DNA from: Pleurodeles waltl
Lineage: Eukaryota > Chordata > Amphibia > Caudata > Salamandridae
Direction: 5' to 3'
Assembly: GCF_031143425.1 (NCBI RefSeq)
Contig: NC_090447.1
Span: 22,603,426-22,667,425, forward strand
DNA length: 64,000 bases
Under the pieces are notes generated by a model. That model was given only the letters and a program-made list of their open reading frames with translations. It ran no database searches and was not told the origin of the DNA. Made by a program: the position numbers and the translations under genes. The stretch's first letter is position 1. Every line of letters starts with the position of its first letter. Shown in pieces: positions 36,229 to 47,428 of the stretch.

Positions 36229-37735
36229 ATGGCACCTCAAAGACACCCCAGGTTCTCAGATGATGAACTCAGGGTCATGGTGGAGGAAATTGTATGAGTA
36301 GAGCCACAGCTGTTCGGGACACAGGTGCAGCACACCACCATTGCCAGGAAGATGGAGCTATGGAGCAGAATAGTCGACAGGTCAACGCTGTGGGACAGCA
36401 CCCAAGAAATCGGGACGACATCAGGAAGAGGTGGAACGACCTACGGGGGAAGGTGCGTTCCATGGTATCAAGGCACAACATCGCGGTGCAGCGGACTGGC
36501 GGCGGACCCCCACCTACTCCCCCACAATTTACAACATGGGAGGAGCAGGTCTTGAACATCCTGCATCCTGAGAGCCTCGCAGTAGTAGGCGGAGGAATGG
36601 ACTCTGGTAAGTCTCATCTTCACTACTTCATCCCCTCCACCCCACCTGCATGCCAACTCATACCCCCACCCTCACCCCCACCCCCATCACAACTACCCCT
36701 TGCAAATGTCTCACCATCACAACCCCCCATCCCAAAACTTAGCCCTGCATGCGACCCCAAAGCATGGACACCCATCACCAAAGCATGCCCAATGCACATC
36801 CCCATCACCCCCCCCCCAAAACACCGTCACAACATCCCCCACAAAGGAATGCCAGCACTGGGGTACACGGGCACCCACCCATTGCACGCCATTGGCACAC
36901 ACAGAAGCAATAACCATACTTTTATACCCCTGCAGGACCCGAACGCCAGGTCACCGCGCAGGAGGGTCCACAAATGTCCACTCCACCCCCAGAAGAGGCC
37001 CACAGTAATGGCAGCAGCTCTGTCTCCCTGGATCTAGATGACCAGCCCGGTCCATCGGGGACCTCGGGACAGTCGGTTCCCCTCAGACAGTCACAGGCCA
37101 CAGCAGACCTTCCCCCCTCTGGGAACACCAGCACAGCACCCACCCAGCGGGCCCATACCTCTGTCCCCAGGACACGTCAATCAGCGGTGTGTCCACCTCT
37201 ACAGGGAACCCAGGCTAACCCACCACACCAACAACAACAGGGACCTGGGGGCAGTGGTAGTGGGCACACGGTCCAGGGGACAGAGGCCCAGAGAAACAGG
37301 GGAACTGGGAGGGCTGCTGTGCGACAGGGGGGGGACAGGCCAAGGGAACCCACTCTCCACGAGGCCCTCTCCTCCATCATGGGAGCATACCACCGCTCCC
37401 AGGAGACGATGGCGACGGTCCTGGCCAGGTTTCAGGAGATCCAGCTTCTGCAGGAGCAACAGTATATGGGGTTCAGGGAGGAACTAAGAAACATCAGTTC
37501 CGCCATGGGTACCATCGTAGTGGCCCTGAATGAGTTAATCACCACATTGCGGAACACTGTGGCACCTCAAAGGGCCCCTGTCACTAGCATGGACCAAGAA
37601 CTGGCTACCACCTCCGCCGGTGCTAGTGGACAGGAGGCCCCGACACAAGACCAACAGGCCACCAGAACCCCACCCCCTGCAGAAGGAGAACCACACCGCA
37701 AGCGGGCCCTGAGATCCAGGAAGAAGACAGAGTAA
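36229..37735 (+). pseudogene. NAIF1-like Myb/SANT gene of Harbinger copy 1, broken
   Basis: Counterpart of the intact gene at 50167-51756. Exon 1 is 36229-36606 and exon 2 36936-37735, with a GT...AG intron. The start (MAPQRHPRFSDDEL) matches copy 2. Codon 23 is TGA where copy 2 has CGG, consistent with decay of a CGA codon. A single G is missing in the run near 36380 (gtcgacagg-tcaacg), shifting the frame. Downstream Myb-type residues (RKRWNDLRGKVRSMVSRHN) and the basic C terminus RKRALRSRKKTE remain legible. AATAAA follows at 37951. Confidence 0.85.
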
Positions 37736-37950
37736 CATGTCAAGACCCCCGCCAGCAAAGGATACCGCCCTGATTGTCATCCCACTGTCCCACATTGTCT
37801 CCCTGTCCAGCCTTAAACTGCCCCTGCTCCACTTCCCACAGGCATTTTGACAATGCACCTGTGAACCTGATAGTCTGGACTCTGCCATGGACAATCCTCC
37901 ACCATCACCCCTCACCGATTTGCAACCACCCATCCAAATTAGAGCACTTG

Positions 37951-37956
37951 AATAAA
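37951..37956 (+). promoter_or_regulatory. Polyadenylation signal of first Myb gene, copy 1
   Basis: AATAAA about 215 bp after the stop codon, in a tract conserved with 51970-51975 of copy 2 and located between convergent genes. Confidence 0.6.
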
Positions 37957-38245
37957 CACACTTATTGCACATAAACAATCTGGAGTCTGTCTGTGATTTT
38001 AACAAATGTATTAGACATGACAGTGCCAAAAATTGTATTCACATTGTGATGCCAACAAATCGCTGTCACACAGCTGTAGTCCATGGGGAAACAAAGCAGA
38101 TGTCACGCAGTGGGGCCCACATCTCTGAAAACGGAATGGAAAAATTACAACACAGTTACCATACACTGGGGGAAAAAGTCAGACAGTAGAGAGGTAGGAG
38201 TCTTTAAGTAAATGTAATATGCCGGTGTGTACTCTTACCTGTGTG

Positions 38246-39208
38246 TCACTGAAAATATTGCTCTATTACTGTGTTCCTGTTCTCTATGTCGTCCTCTTCG
38301 GCTTCCTCTTCTTCACTCTCCACAGGCTCCACAGCTGCTACAACACCACCATCTGGACCATCCTCCTGCAGAAAAGGCACCTGGCGGCGCAAAGCCAGGT
38401 TGTGAAGCATACAGCAGGCCACGATGATCTGGCACACCTTCTTTGGTGAGTACATTAGGGATCCACCTGTCATATGGAGGCACCTGAACCTGGCCTTCAG
38501 GAGGCCAAAGGTGCGTTCGATCACCCTCCTAGTCCGCCCATGGGCCTCATTGTAGCGTTCCTCTGCCCTGGTCCTGGGATTCCTCACTGGGGTCAGTAGC
38601 CAGGACAGGTTGGGGTAACCAGAGTCCCCTAATAGAAACACACGGTGCCTCTGGAGTTGACCCATCACATACGGGATGCTGCTATTCCGCAGGATGTAGG
38701 CGTCATGCACTGAGCCAGGGAACTTGGCATTAACATGGGAGATGTACTGGTCTGCCAAACAGACCATCTGTACATTCATCGAATGATAACTTTTCCTGTT
38801 CCTGTACACCTGTTCACTCCTGCTGGGGGGTACCAAAGCCACATGTGTCCCATCAATGGCACCTATGATGTTGGGGATATGTCCAAGGGCATAGAAATCA
38901 CCCTTCACTGTAGGCAAATCCCCCACCTCAGGGAAAACGATGTAGCTCCGCATGTGTTTGAGCAGGGCAGACAACACTCTGGACAACACCTTGGAAAACA
39001 TGGGCTGGGACATCCCTGATGATATGGCCACTGTTGTTTGAAATGACCCACTTGCAAGGAAATGGAGTACTGACAGCACCTGCACTTGAGGGGGGATCCC
39101 TGTGGGTTGGCGGATGGGTGACATCAGGTCTGCCTCCAGCTGGGCACACAGTTCATGCATAGTGGCTCGGTCAAGCCTGTATGTCAGAATGACATGTCGT
39201 TCCTCCAT
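38246..39208 (-). CDS. HARBI1-like DDE transposase, Harbinger copy 1
   Basis: A 320-residue protein from the first conserved ATG (39208-39206, MEERHVILTYRLDR). The open frame continues 50 codons upstream without an ATG, across a plausible splice acceptor (tgttgtccttcctag), so a short 5' exon is possible. It should cut and join transposon DNA in the nucleus. Catalytic residues are all present: Asp in GAIDGTHVALV (residue ~119), Asp in LLGDSGYPN (~195) and Glu in VIERTFGLLKARF (~231), giving the D-35-E spacing of PIF/Harbinger. An acidic C terminus follows. About 88 percent identical to the copy 2 protein by hand count, with no stop or frameshift. It converges with the first Myb gene. Confidence 0.93.
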   Translation of the reverse strand: MEERHVILTYRLDRATMHELCAQLEADLMSPIRQPTGIPPQVQVLSVLHFLASGSFQTTVAISSGMSQPMFSKVLSRVLSALLKHMRSYIVFPEVGDLPTVKGDFYALGHIPNIIGAIDGTHVALVPPSRSEQVYRNRKSYHSMNVQMVCLADQYISHVNAKFPGSVHDAYILRNSSIPYVMGQLQRHRVFLLGDSGYPNLSWLLTPVRNPRTRAEERYNEAHGRTRRVIERTFGLLKARFRCLHMTGGSLMYSPKKVCQIIVACCMLHNLALRRQVPFLQEDGPDGGVVAAVEPVESEEEEAEEDDIENRNTVIEQYFQ

Positions 39209-39744
39209 TGTCGACAGGTCCACCAGCGGTCTGTACACGGGAAGATTCCTCCATCTCCTCGCATTGCCCAGCGGACGGTGCCTAGGAAGGACAACAGCGA
39301 GCACAGAGTCAATCAATCCACAGGTACGTTCCCACAGCTTGCACACAACACGATTCACTATGCATTGAATGGTTTGTATGAGTGTTGAGGAAAGGCCTAG
39401 GTATGTGTGACGCAGTAGAAATTAAGCCATGTGGGCCCTTGAAATGGCGGCTGCCTGACCTGTGAAGTGTGACAATGGGATGTGAGGTCAATGCGCTGGC
39501 GTGGCACACCGTGGCGGTAGGCGGTCGAACACCGCGGCGCAAATCCGCATTGGTTAACATTGAACCCTATGGGTTTCACAAGCCAATGACGATGTGCACC
39601 GGCGGTCGCGGTACGCACCGCCGCGGTACGCACCGCTGCGGGCGTGACCGCCATTTTCTATCTACTTAATCACTCGATACCTGATCTTCCACAGGAGAGG
39701 ACCTACACTGCAAGTGCTTCTGTGACCTCGGTCTGGAAGAGACA
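39209..39744. promoter_or_regulatory. Divergent promoter region of Harbinger copy 1
   Basis: About 540 bp between the divergent transposase (-) and second Myb gene (+). It is GC rich with gcggcgcaa and ccgcggta repeats and holds an inverted pair of CCAAT boxes, attgg at 39549-39553 and ccaat at 39583-39587. Both are kept at the same relative place in copy 2 with the gttaacattgaa between them. No TATA box is obvious. Bidirectional activity is inference. Confidence 0.5.
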
Positions 39745-42341
39745 ATGGCTGCTGCGATTGGGGAAAGGGCCCCTGCCTTCACTTCTGAAGAATTGGAGAA
39801 ACTCGTGGATGGGGTCCTCCCCCAGTATGCGCTACTCTACGGTCCTCCAGACCAACAGGTAAGTACACTGGGACCATGTTTTGTGGGCAATGCCTGGGTT
39901 GAGTTGGGTGGATGAAAGATGGTGGGGAGGGGAGCGATTGAGGCATGCATCAGACGACAGATGAGAGCATTGGCCACATGGCAAGGGTGGGGATGGGGGG
40001 CCACTCACATTGAGCATGCAGAAGGTGATGATTTTTTTTCTCCCCCTGTACATGTCACATAGGTCAGCGCCCACCAGAAAGTCGCTATTTGGCGTGCCAT
40101 CGCCAAGGACGTCCGGACCCTGGGGGTCCACAACAGACGGGGCACCCACTGCCGGAAGAGGTGGGAGGACATCCGACGCTGGAGCAGGAAGACGGCGAGG
40201 CTCAGCTGGGGATGGCCTCCCAACGTAGGAGGGGTGCCAGTCGTACTTTGACCCCCCTGATGTCCCGGATGCTGGCGGTGGCCTACCCCGATTTGGATGG
40301 GCGCGTGAGGACATCACAGCAGACACAAGGGGGTGAGTACACTCTCATTCTGGTGACTTTGTGCGCAGTGGGGGTGTCTGGGTGGGGGAGGTGGGCTGTG
40401 GTTATCCCTAGGCCAGGGCGATTTCTGTAGGCTAGGCCCCTCCGTAAGGCATGGCCCAGTGCTCCCGCCCCCACCTCTGTAGGGTGCCAAGTACAGCTAT
40501 TCATGGCCCTGTGTCATCTATGTGTGCAGTTGTCATCCATAGGCTTGTAGGCCATGTCCCACTGATTGAGTAGTGGACCCCAAGTGCGCAGCGTAGTGCA
40601 GGGGGCTTCTGTGTCTGTCCTCTCCACCAACGGTGTCGCCTATGCATGCACTCAACATGTCTTTCTTTCTCCCCCCCCCCTTTTTTGTGGTCTTCCTGTT
40701 CATGTGTGCATTAGCATCATCAGGCGGAGGAGAAGTGGCATCGGAGCACGAGGGAGCTGCATCCCACATGGCCCTGGAGGGCCATGCAACGGACTCTGAG
40801 TACACCAGTGGGACGGAGGGCGAGGGGAGCTCCACAGCGGGGACTCATGCTGATGTCAGTGGCAGCGACTTGTCCTCTGAAGGGAGCTCCCTTGTGGTGG
40901 CGGCAACATCCGTGCCCCCGCAACAACAGGTACAACCGCCACCCAGCGCACCAGCACCGCCCTCCCAGCAGCCCCTCAGCGTTTGCCCCTTGCCAGCTCA
41001 CCCAGGAAGGTGGGCATCTCCTTCGCCCCAGGCACCTCAGGCCCTGCCCCTGTCACCCCTGCTGCCCTCAGTGAGGAGGTCATTGACCTCCTGAGGACCA
41101 TCATTGTTGGGCAGTCTACCCTTTTGAATGCCATCCAAGGTGTAGAAAGGGAGGTGCACCGGAGTAATGCATACCTGGAGGGCATTCAGTCGGCTCAGGC
41201 TGCCCATCAGCGATCGTTCAACGCTCTGGCCTCAGCACTGACGGCAGCAATTGTCCCTGTCTCTAGCCTCCCCCCTCCAACTTCCTCCACCCAGACCCAA
41301 TCCCTTGTACCTCTGCCTATCCCAGACACACCTACAGACCAGCCTGCACACACCTCAACACCCAAGGGAAGCTCATCCAGACATAAGCACCACACATCAC
41401 ACAAGCATTCACACAAGCAACATCCACATGCAGACACACCAACACCCACTGCCTTCACTGTATCCCCCTCCTCCTCGTCTCCCTCCTCCCTCCCTGTGAC
41501 GTCTCCACTCACACTTGCATGCACAACACCTTCAGCCACTACGTCCATCACCAGCACACCCACCAGAACACTCCGCACATGTGCAGTCACCACCCCCACT
41601 ACCATTTACACGTCCCCTGTGTCCTCTCCCAGTGTGTCTGTCACCCCCTCTTCCAAACCACAAAAACGCAGGCAGCCACCCACCCAACAGCCATCCACCT
41701 CACGACAGCCTCCAGCCCAAGCACCTGCACCCAAAGACACCAGACTTCACACTCCTACAACCACATCCTCTTCCTCCACTCCCATACCCACTACACCTCC
41801 CCGTCCCTCTCTTTCCAAATTGATTTTCCTTTCCAAACTTGACCTCTTTCCAACAACTCCCCCACCCTGTCCATCTTATAAGACTGCAATCAGCACCTCA
41901 GCCACCACCAAACCAGGACCTATCAAGACTGTTGTCCAAGGACTGTGGAGTCCCCCACCCTCAAGGGCAACTAGTTCTGCTAGGAGCCAAGGCACGGCCA
42001 GCCCACCCCCGGAAAAGCACCCAAAGATTACCAGTGCCCGGCGCGAGAGGCCAAGGACACCAGGGACCAAAATCCCTACCCTGGCTCCAGATGGAAGTGG
42101 GGTGCCACCTGGCACACCGCCAAAGGTGGGAAAGGGCCACAGACGACCAGGGAAAGGTGGGAAGGGCAGCACGCCCGACAAGTCCGGCAGCAGGCCAGCT
42201 GCCCAGGAGGGCCCCACCAGCCCCATCCCAGGTGTGCAGGAGGGCACCCAGAGGCCCGGTACGGCAGCCCAGGAGGGCCCCACAAGCCAACAGACAGATG
42301 GGCAGGAAGGCCCCGCCAGCCACATGTCAGGTGGCGAGTGA
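39745..42341 (+). pseudogene. MYPOP-like second Myb/SANT gene of Harbinger copy 1, broken
   Basis: Three exons with GT...AG introns: 39745-39858, 40063-40332 and 40715-42341, at the same phases as copy 2. Exon 1 gives MAAAIGERAPAF and the first Myb helix (EELEKLVDGVLPQYALLYG). Exon 2 gives IWRAIAKDVRTLGV and CRKRWEDIRR, the second and third helices. Two one-base losses break it: one in exon 2 near 40190-40200, and one in a C-run near 40916 (five C against six in copy 2). Exon 3 codes a helical segment (LSEEVIDLLRTIIVGQSTLL) and a long Pro/Ser/Thr-rich tail. Likely a DNA-binding partner of the transposase. Confidence 0.82.
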
Positions 42342-42361
42342 CATCCATGCCTGGGCCGGAA

Positions 42362-43015
42362 CCGCTGCACTGGACACTCATCTCAAGCACGCTGAACTGG
42401 GCCCTTTCACTCAAGCACCGCTGAACTGGGCCCTTTCACTCAAGCACCTCTGAACTGGGCCCTTCATCTCAAGCACTGCTCCGCTGGGCATCGCCGTCTC
42501 AAGCACCGCTGAACAGGGCACCGCCATCTCAAGCACCGCTGAACAGGGCACCGCCGTCTCAAGCACCGCTGAACTGGGCCCTTTCATCTCAAGCACCGCT
42601 GAACAGGGCCCTTCATCTCAAGCACCGCTGAACAGGGCACCGCCGTCTCAAGCACCGCTGAACAGGGCACCACCGTCTCAAGCACCGCTGCACTGGGCCC
42701 TTCATCTCAAGCACCGCTGAACAGGGCACAGCCGTCTCAAGCACCGCTAAACTGGGCCCTTCATCTCAAGCACCGCTGAACAGGGCACCGCCGTCTCAAG
42801 CACCGCTGAACAGGGCACCGCCCTCTCAAGCACTGCTGCTCTTGGCCCTTCATCTCAAGCACCGCCGAACTGGGCCCTTCATCTCAAGCACCGCTGAACT
42901 GGGCCCTTCATCTCAAGCACCGCTGAACAGGGCACTGCTGTCTCAAGCACCGCTGAACAGGGCACCGCCGTCTCAAGCACCGCTGAACTGGGCCCTTCAT
43001 CTCAAGCACCGCTGG
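42362..43015 (+). repeat. Minisatellite in 3' region of second Myb gene, copy 1
   Basis: About 22 units of roughly 27-32 bp built on caccgctgaactgggccc or caccgctgaacagggcac, joined by ttcatctcaag or cgccgtctcaag. It starts right after the stop codon. Copy 2 has a longer array of the same core at 56870-57870. Open frames through it are repeat artefacts. Confidence 0.92.
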
Positions 43016-43110
43016 CCCATTGGCGGAAGGGGCAGTGCCGCATCTGTGTCGGGCAGGGCTGCACGAAGCACTCTGGGCACCAGTCCCCCTCCAGAACGAG
43101 TGGACACTGC

Positions 43111-43352
43111 CATCCACTTGAGAGACTGTGGCTTTGCACTCCCCAGGATGTAACAGTGGGCAAACCACCCACTGTATGGACTTGAGAGACTGTAGCTTTG
43201 CACTCCCCAGGATGGTACAGTGGGCAAGCCACCCACTGTATGGACTTGAGAGACTGTGGCTTTGCACTCCCCAGGATGGTACAGTGGGCAAACCACCCAC
43301 TGTATGGACTTGAGAGACTGTGGCTTTGCACTCCCCAGGATGGGACAGTGGC
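43111..43352 (+). repeat. 64-bp tandem repeat, 3' region, copy 1
   Basis: About 3.5 units containing gagagactgtggctttgcac, tccccaggatg and gtgggcaaaccacccactg. The copy 2 counterpart is at 57970-58165 with 73-bp units. Confidence 0.9.
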
Positions 43353-44705
43353 CATGGAGGGCCTTCGTGGATCTGGCGTTGTGTACTCATGTGGCTGAGG
43401 TGCCCCCCCTTCCCTTCCCCCTGAGGTGCCTGTAGTTTTTTAATCTGATGCCCCTGCAGTGTTCTCTCCGTTGGTGTCAGGTATCCTGTGTGGGCCTTGC
43501 TCATGTGATTTGGGCCCAGTGGTCCACGGACAATGACTGCTAAAAGTATCGGACTTTTAATATTTATGTATATATTATTGTTAAATGTGTGATATTTTTA
43601 TATGCCAATAATACAATATATTCGACTGTTTATGATCATTTCATTTTGTCTTTGCATTCTTCCGGGGGGTTTGGGGGTTGTAACAGTGATGTATTGCTAT
43701 GCATTGATGTGTGTGTTGTAGTGGGTGAGGCTGGTGGTGGGTGTGTACCGTATGTGTGCCCGTAATATTTTCTCCTCCCCCCTCCCCTGTGTCGTAGGTG
43801 CAGTACTCACCGTAGTCTTCTGCACCGGCGTTCATGCTCCTGGTAGAGGAGCAGGAATACAATAGCTGGTAAGATGTGTAGTTCGGGTTCCATGCTGTCC
43901 AGATTCCTCGTGGGGTGTATGGAGGTGAGCGTTTTCCCTTTGAAATGTCTGTTTCCGCCGTGTTTTTATCGGTGGGGCTACCGCCCCGGAAAAGGTGGCG
44001 GATTGGTGGGTTGTGATAGGGTGGGCAGTACATTGACTCCCGCCTGTCTGTTGGCGGTGACCGCCGCGCTGTTTGTTTGTCCCGCCGTGGCGGTCGGAGT
44101 GTTAATGTGGCGGTCTCTGTTGGTGGTTTCCGCCAGGGTCAGAATTCCATTTTTTTAACGGCCAGCCTGTTGGCGGGTTAGCCGCCGCTTTAACACCGAC
44201 CGCCAGGGTTGGAATGACCCCCTAAGTGTGAAGGTAAACTTTTAACCGAGGCCTCCCGCGGCCTGTAGCCGAGCAGGGCTCCATCGCTGTCGGCCTTAAA
44301 CTTCGACTTTGCCCCGGTCGAGGTGCAACTAGATGACCCAATTGGCGCTTTTTGTTTCTAGGCGCTAAAAAAATTATAATTCTTTACAAATTCATATCTC
44401 CGGTTCCCCTTATCCGATTTTATTTGTTTTGGTGTCATTTTAAAGATAAAAATATAATCTATTGTTATAAATTGGTTTTGGATTTTTAAACAGTTTCCTG
44501 TGTTTTATTTAGTTACTGTTTTGTGATATTTGAATGCTTTACACTCTGTCTTCTAAGTTAAGCCTTGACGCTCGTTGCCAAGCTACCAAGGGTTGAGCTG
44601 GGTTTAATTTACTGAGACCTAACTAGACGTTAGTGGAGGTTAGTGGCCTATTGCTAAGTGTAGGTACCTACCTGCCCTTACCAATAACCCATTTTCCAAC
44701 ATTTT

Positions 44706-44725
44706 TGGTGAGCAGTGGTGGGATC
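44706..44725 (+). promoter_or_regulatory. Candidate primer binding site of composite element
   Basis: tggtgagcagtggtgggatc starts four bases after the LTR end. It resembles the motifs at 9781 and 15158 and the complement of a tRNA-Leu 3' end, with one inserted base and one mismatch. Confidence 0.5.
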
Positions 44726-44917
44726 CTGTACTTGTGTTCAGTATCACGTTACAGTTTTAAGTAAAACAAATTAAAAATCCTGTAAATTGTCCTAGTGCAA
44801 AAATTGTTTTAAATTTTTAATTTGGATTAATTTCAATTATTGAATTTTTGTGATTTTTTCAAAATTCTTGTTTCCAATTTTTGCAAAAAGTTTTTGTTGA
44901 CACACAACTAGGGAACC

Positions 44918-46690
44918 ATGGAGCTTGATCTGGCTAGCCTACCCACACTGACAGTAGTCCAGCTTAGAGGGTTGTGAACTGAAAGAGTGTTGCCTGCAAC
45001 CACTGACCTCAGGAAGCATGTCCTGATCAAATCCCTAACAGCAGGGGCTAAGGCCCAAGAGGTAGACCCAGAGGAAGCTCCAGAGGAGGGAGAAGTAGGG
45101 GAGGATGCTAGCTCTAACGAACTCAGGGGAGGGAGGGCATCTGAGCCTAAGTGAGGATGAGGAAGACCGGTCCTCATTACATACAGTCACTAGGGGCAGA
45201 CCCAAAGCTAGTTGGGGGAAAGGGGTCCCTTCAGGAGGAGAGAACCTGTCCCTCAGAGAAAGAGAGCTGGAGGCCCAGCTAGCATTTATAGCTTTGGAAG
45301 CAGAGAAGCTGGCCCTAGAAAAGAAAAAGTGGGCAAAGAAAGAGAAAAGAGATGGTGGCAGTGACAGAGAAGTTGAGGTGTCCATGGGTGGGGGAGTTTG
45401 CCCCAGATTACCCAAGGGGGTGGTTCCTGCTTATGTAGAGGGGGATGATATAGACAAGTGGTTGGAGGCCTTTGAGAGGGCACTCCAAATGAGAAGGGTT
45501 AGGCCTCAATACTGGGGTTCCCTTTTGTGGGAGTTGGTCCCCAACTCAGAGAGGGATAGGCTTCTGACCTTAAGGGGGGAGAAGGCAGATTCATACCCTA
45601 GTATGAAGAGGTGCTTAACCAAGAAGTTTGGTCTAACCCCAGAGCAGTATAGAATGAAGTTCAGGGACACCCAGAAGGTCAGTACCCAGTCTTGGTTGAC
45701 TTTGTAGACACCTCACTTAAGGCACTAGAGGGCTGGATTATTGGTAACAAAGTAAATACTTATGAGGGTTATACAATCTGATCATGAGAGAGCACATCTT
45801 GACCAATTGTACCCAAGAAAGGTTACACCAGCATCTAGTGGACTCCAAGCTGGCCAACCCTAGAGAGCTAGGGGAGGCAGCTGATGAGTGGTTGAGAACC
45901 AGGGTGCTTGTCAAGTCCCAGGGGGGAGACTCCAAGAAGGGGGGGTCAGGTCCCCAAAAACCTAAGGAGGGAGGTGGTAAGCCCACCACAGAGACTCCCT
46001 CTGTACCCCAGAACCCTAAGAAGGAGAAGAGTAAATCCCACTCCCACTCTGACAAGCAGAGACAGGGAGACCCAGGGTTAAAAAAAGCTCTTGGACAGTA
46101 GGGCTTGCTTTGAATGTCAGCAGACAGGTCACTTCAGAGGAGATGCAGCCTGTCCAAAGAAGGTGGTTAGCACTGGGCTGTCCAGTGTAGCCATTGAGGA
46201 GGACTCCTCAGATGATGAAGTCCTCCTAGCATTGAGCTGGGAGACAGGACCAGATGGTAAGCTGGTGATCCCTGAAGGTGGAAGTGGGCACTTCCACCCC
46301 ATTCAGGTGAATGGGATCCCTACCACTGGCCTGAGACACACCTGTGCCAGTCACACTATAGTGAGTGACCGGTTAGTGACCCCAGATATGTATGTCCCAG
46401 GAGAGACTAGGAAAGTCAAGATAGCCACAGGGGAGGTCACCTCCAAACCTGTAGCCATAGTGCCCCTACAGAGGGAGGGTATCCTTGACTGGTTTAGGGT
46501 GGTAGTCAGTGCTGACCTCCCCCTAGATTGTATCCTGGGCAATGACCTCCCAGAGGTGAGTCTGGTCCCAGATGGGGCGGTCGCCCAGGGGGCCCCCCAA
46601 CCCAAAGTCCTGGGGAGTCAGTCCCTACAGTTAGGAGACAGGGGTCTCCAAGAAAAGGAAAGAAGAAAAGGAAGGGTAGGCCACTCTTAA
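44918..46690 (+). pseudogene. gag-pro: Gag-protease of composite element, degraded
   Basis: The start ATG at 44918 opens MELDLASLPTLTVVQ, but a TGA follows at codon 20. Later pieces in shifting frames: a coiled coil (~45240-45345, RERELEAQLAFIALEAEKL), capsid VPAYVEGDDIDKWLEAF (~45420), LTPEQYRMKFRDT and REHILTNCTQERLHQHLVD (SCAN-like half), a zinc knuckle CFECQQTGHFRGDAAC (~46105-46150; C-X2-C-X4-H-X6-C) and protease with LPLDCILGNDLP. The protease active site reads HTCAS in place of D-T/S-G. Frames break near 45140, 45705 and 46090. Homologous to the gag at 15431, so also Gmr1-like. Confidence 0.82.
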
Positions 46691-46806
46691 AGAGAGTTCC
46701 AGGGAGCCAAAGGCCTTCTGCCGAAATAGGGGGGGAGCCCAGAGTTGGCACTGGTGAGGACTCACCTGACCCCAAGGAAGTCCTGAGTGGTCAGACAGCG
46801 GTCCAG

Positions 46807-47307
46807 ATGCAGGGTGTTGCCCCTGCACTGTCAGAAGGGAGAGTGGAAGGAGGGTGTCTACCACAGGAGGTGATAGCCTCCCACTCTAGACAGCAAGAGA
46901 GGTGCCAGGACCCCACAGTTGCCCCTAAAGCAGCTCAGCCACCTGTCAGTGGAGAGCTTAAGGTGTGGTTCTGGGCACTGACAGCTGTCAGTAGCCTCTG
47001 CTGGGTGCTAGCCTTCCTGGCAACACTGTACTTGGCCTGGGAGGCAGACCCCAGGGCCAATAGCAAAGTAGATCCCCTGACCCTGTTGGTCATGGTGGGG
47101 TTGCTCAAGTGTTGGGTGACCTCTTTGGGTAAGCTAGGTGTTGCCCTAGCAAAGTTAGGAGTAGGGGAGGTGGGCACCTCACTACCCAAGTTGGCAGAGA
47201 GAGAGGAGGAAGACCCCCCTAGACGGAAGTTTCAGTTTGAGATGGGTCCTTTCACTGTTGGGGTGGGTTCACTACCCAGAGGGAGTGACCATGACAGGAG
47301 GATGTAA
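46807..47307 (+). CDS. ORF with hydrophobic segments in place of pol; unknown
   Basis: A 166-codon frame from ATG at 46807. The same frame is open upstream to about 46630, so it may have been a continuation of the protease frame after a shift. Two hydrophobic stretches are visible: WFWALTAVSSLCWVLAFLATL (residues ~58-77) and LTLLVMVGLLKCWV (~90-103). An amphipathic Leu/Gly/Val segment and a charged tail (REEEDPPRRKF) follow. It lies just before the polypurine tract, where integrase, RT and RNase H would be expected. I do not recognise it; an envelope-like or particle-membrane role would be a guess, and it may be non-functional. Confidence 0.45.
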   Translation: MQGVAPALSEGRVEGGCLPQEVIASHSRQQERCQDPTVAPKAAQPPVSGELKVWFWALTAVSSLCWVLAFLATLYLAWEADPRANSKVDPLTLLVMVGLLKCWVTSLGKLGVALAKLGVGEVGTSLPKLAEREEEDPPRRKFQFEMGPFTVGVGSLPRGSDHDRRM

Positions 47308-47408
47308 GGCAGAGTAGGCCCTGCAAAGGGATAGCCAGTTTTCTTCACTGTCTTCCTCGCCTACCAAGCCAGGAAAACTCTCCCAGGGTTGGGCTGAGTC
47401 TCCTGGGT

Positions 47409-47428
47409 GTGTGGGCTGGGGGGGCTTA
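47409..47428 (+). promoter_or_regulatory. Polypurine tract of composite element
   Basis: A gtgtgggctgggggggctta-type purine-rich run directly before the 3' LTR start tgtgag at 47429. Confidence 0.65.

Larger units (their letters stand above)
35640..44222 (+). mobile_element. Harbinger DNA transposon, copy 1 (8583 bp), three genes
   Basis: Bounded by TAA (35637-35639 and 44223-44225), with inverted ends ggtggtcattccaacctcgg and ccagggttggaatgaccccc and ggcggt-rich subterminal DNA. It contains, left to right: a Myb/SANT-like gene (+, broken), a transposase gene (-, open), a divergent promoter region, a second Myb/SANT-like gene (+, broken) and minisatellites in that gene's 3' region. Known Harbingers encode a transposase plus one Myb-like protein; this has two. 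Size and intron content are large for the superfamily. Confidence 0.88.
33004..44701 (+). mobile_element. 5' LTR of composite (11.7 kb with insertions)
   Basis: LTR-proper segments are 33004-34774, 35396-35639 and 44226-44701. The first 230 bp differ from the 3' LTR by about four substitutions and a 9-bp gap by hand alignment. The right-hand 270 bp differ at roughly a dozen sites. Insertions at 34775-35392 and 35640-44222 are each bounded by TAA duplications. Confidence 0.85.

Noticed and set aside
42411..43504. Frames in the 3' arrays, also 57005-58430
   Set aside because: Their sequence is simply the minisatellite read in frame; both strands give equally long frames.
46807..47307. Envelope gene
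   Set aside because: Too short; no signal peptide, surface/transmembrane layout or cleavage site. Reported only as an unknown hydrophobic ORF.
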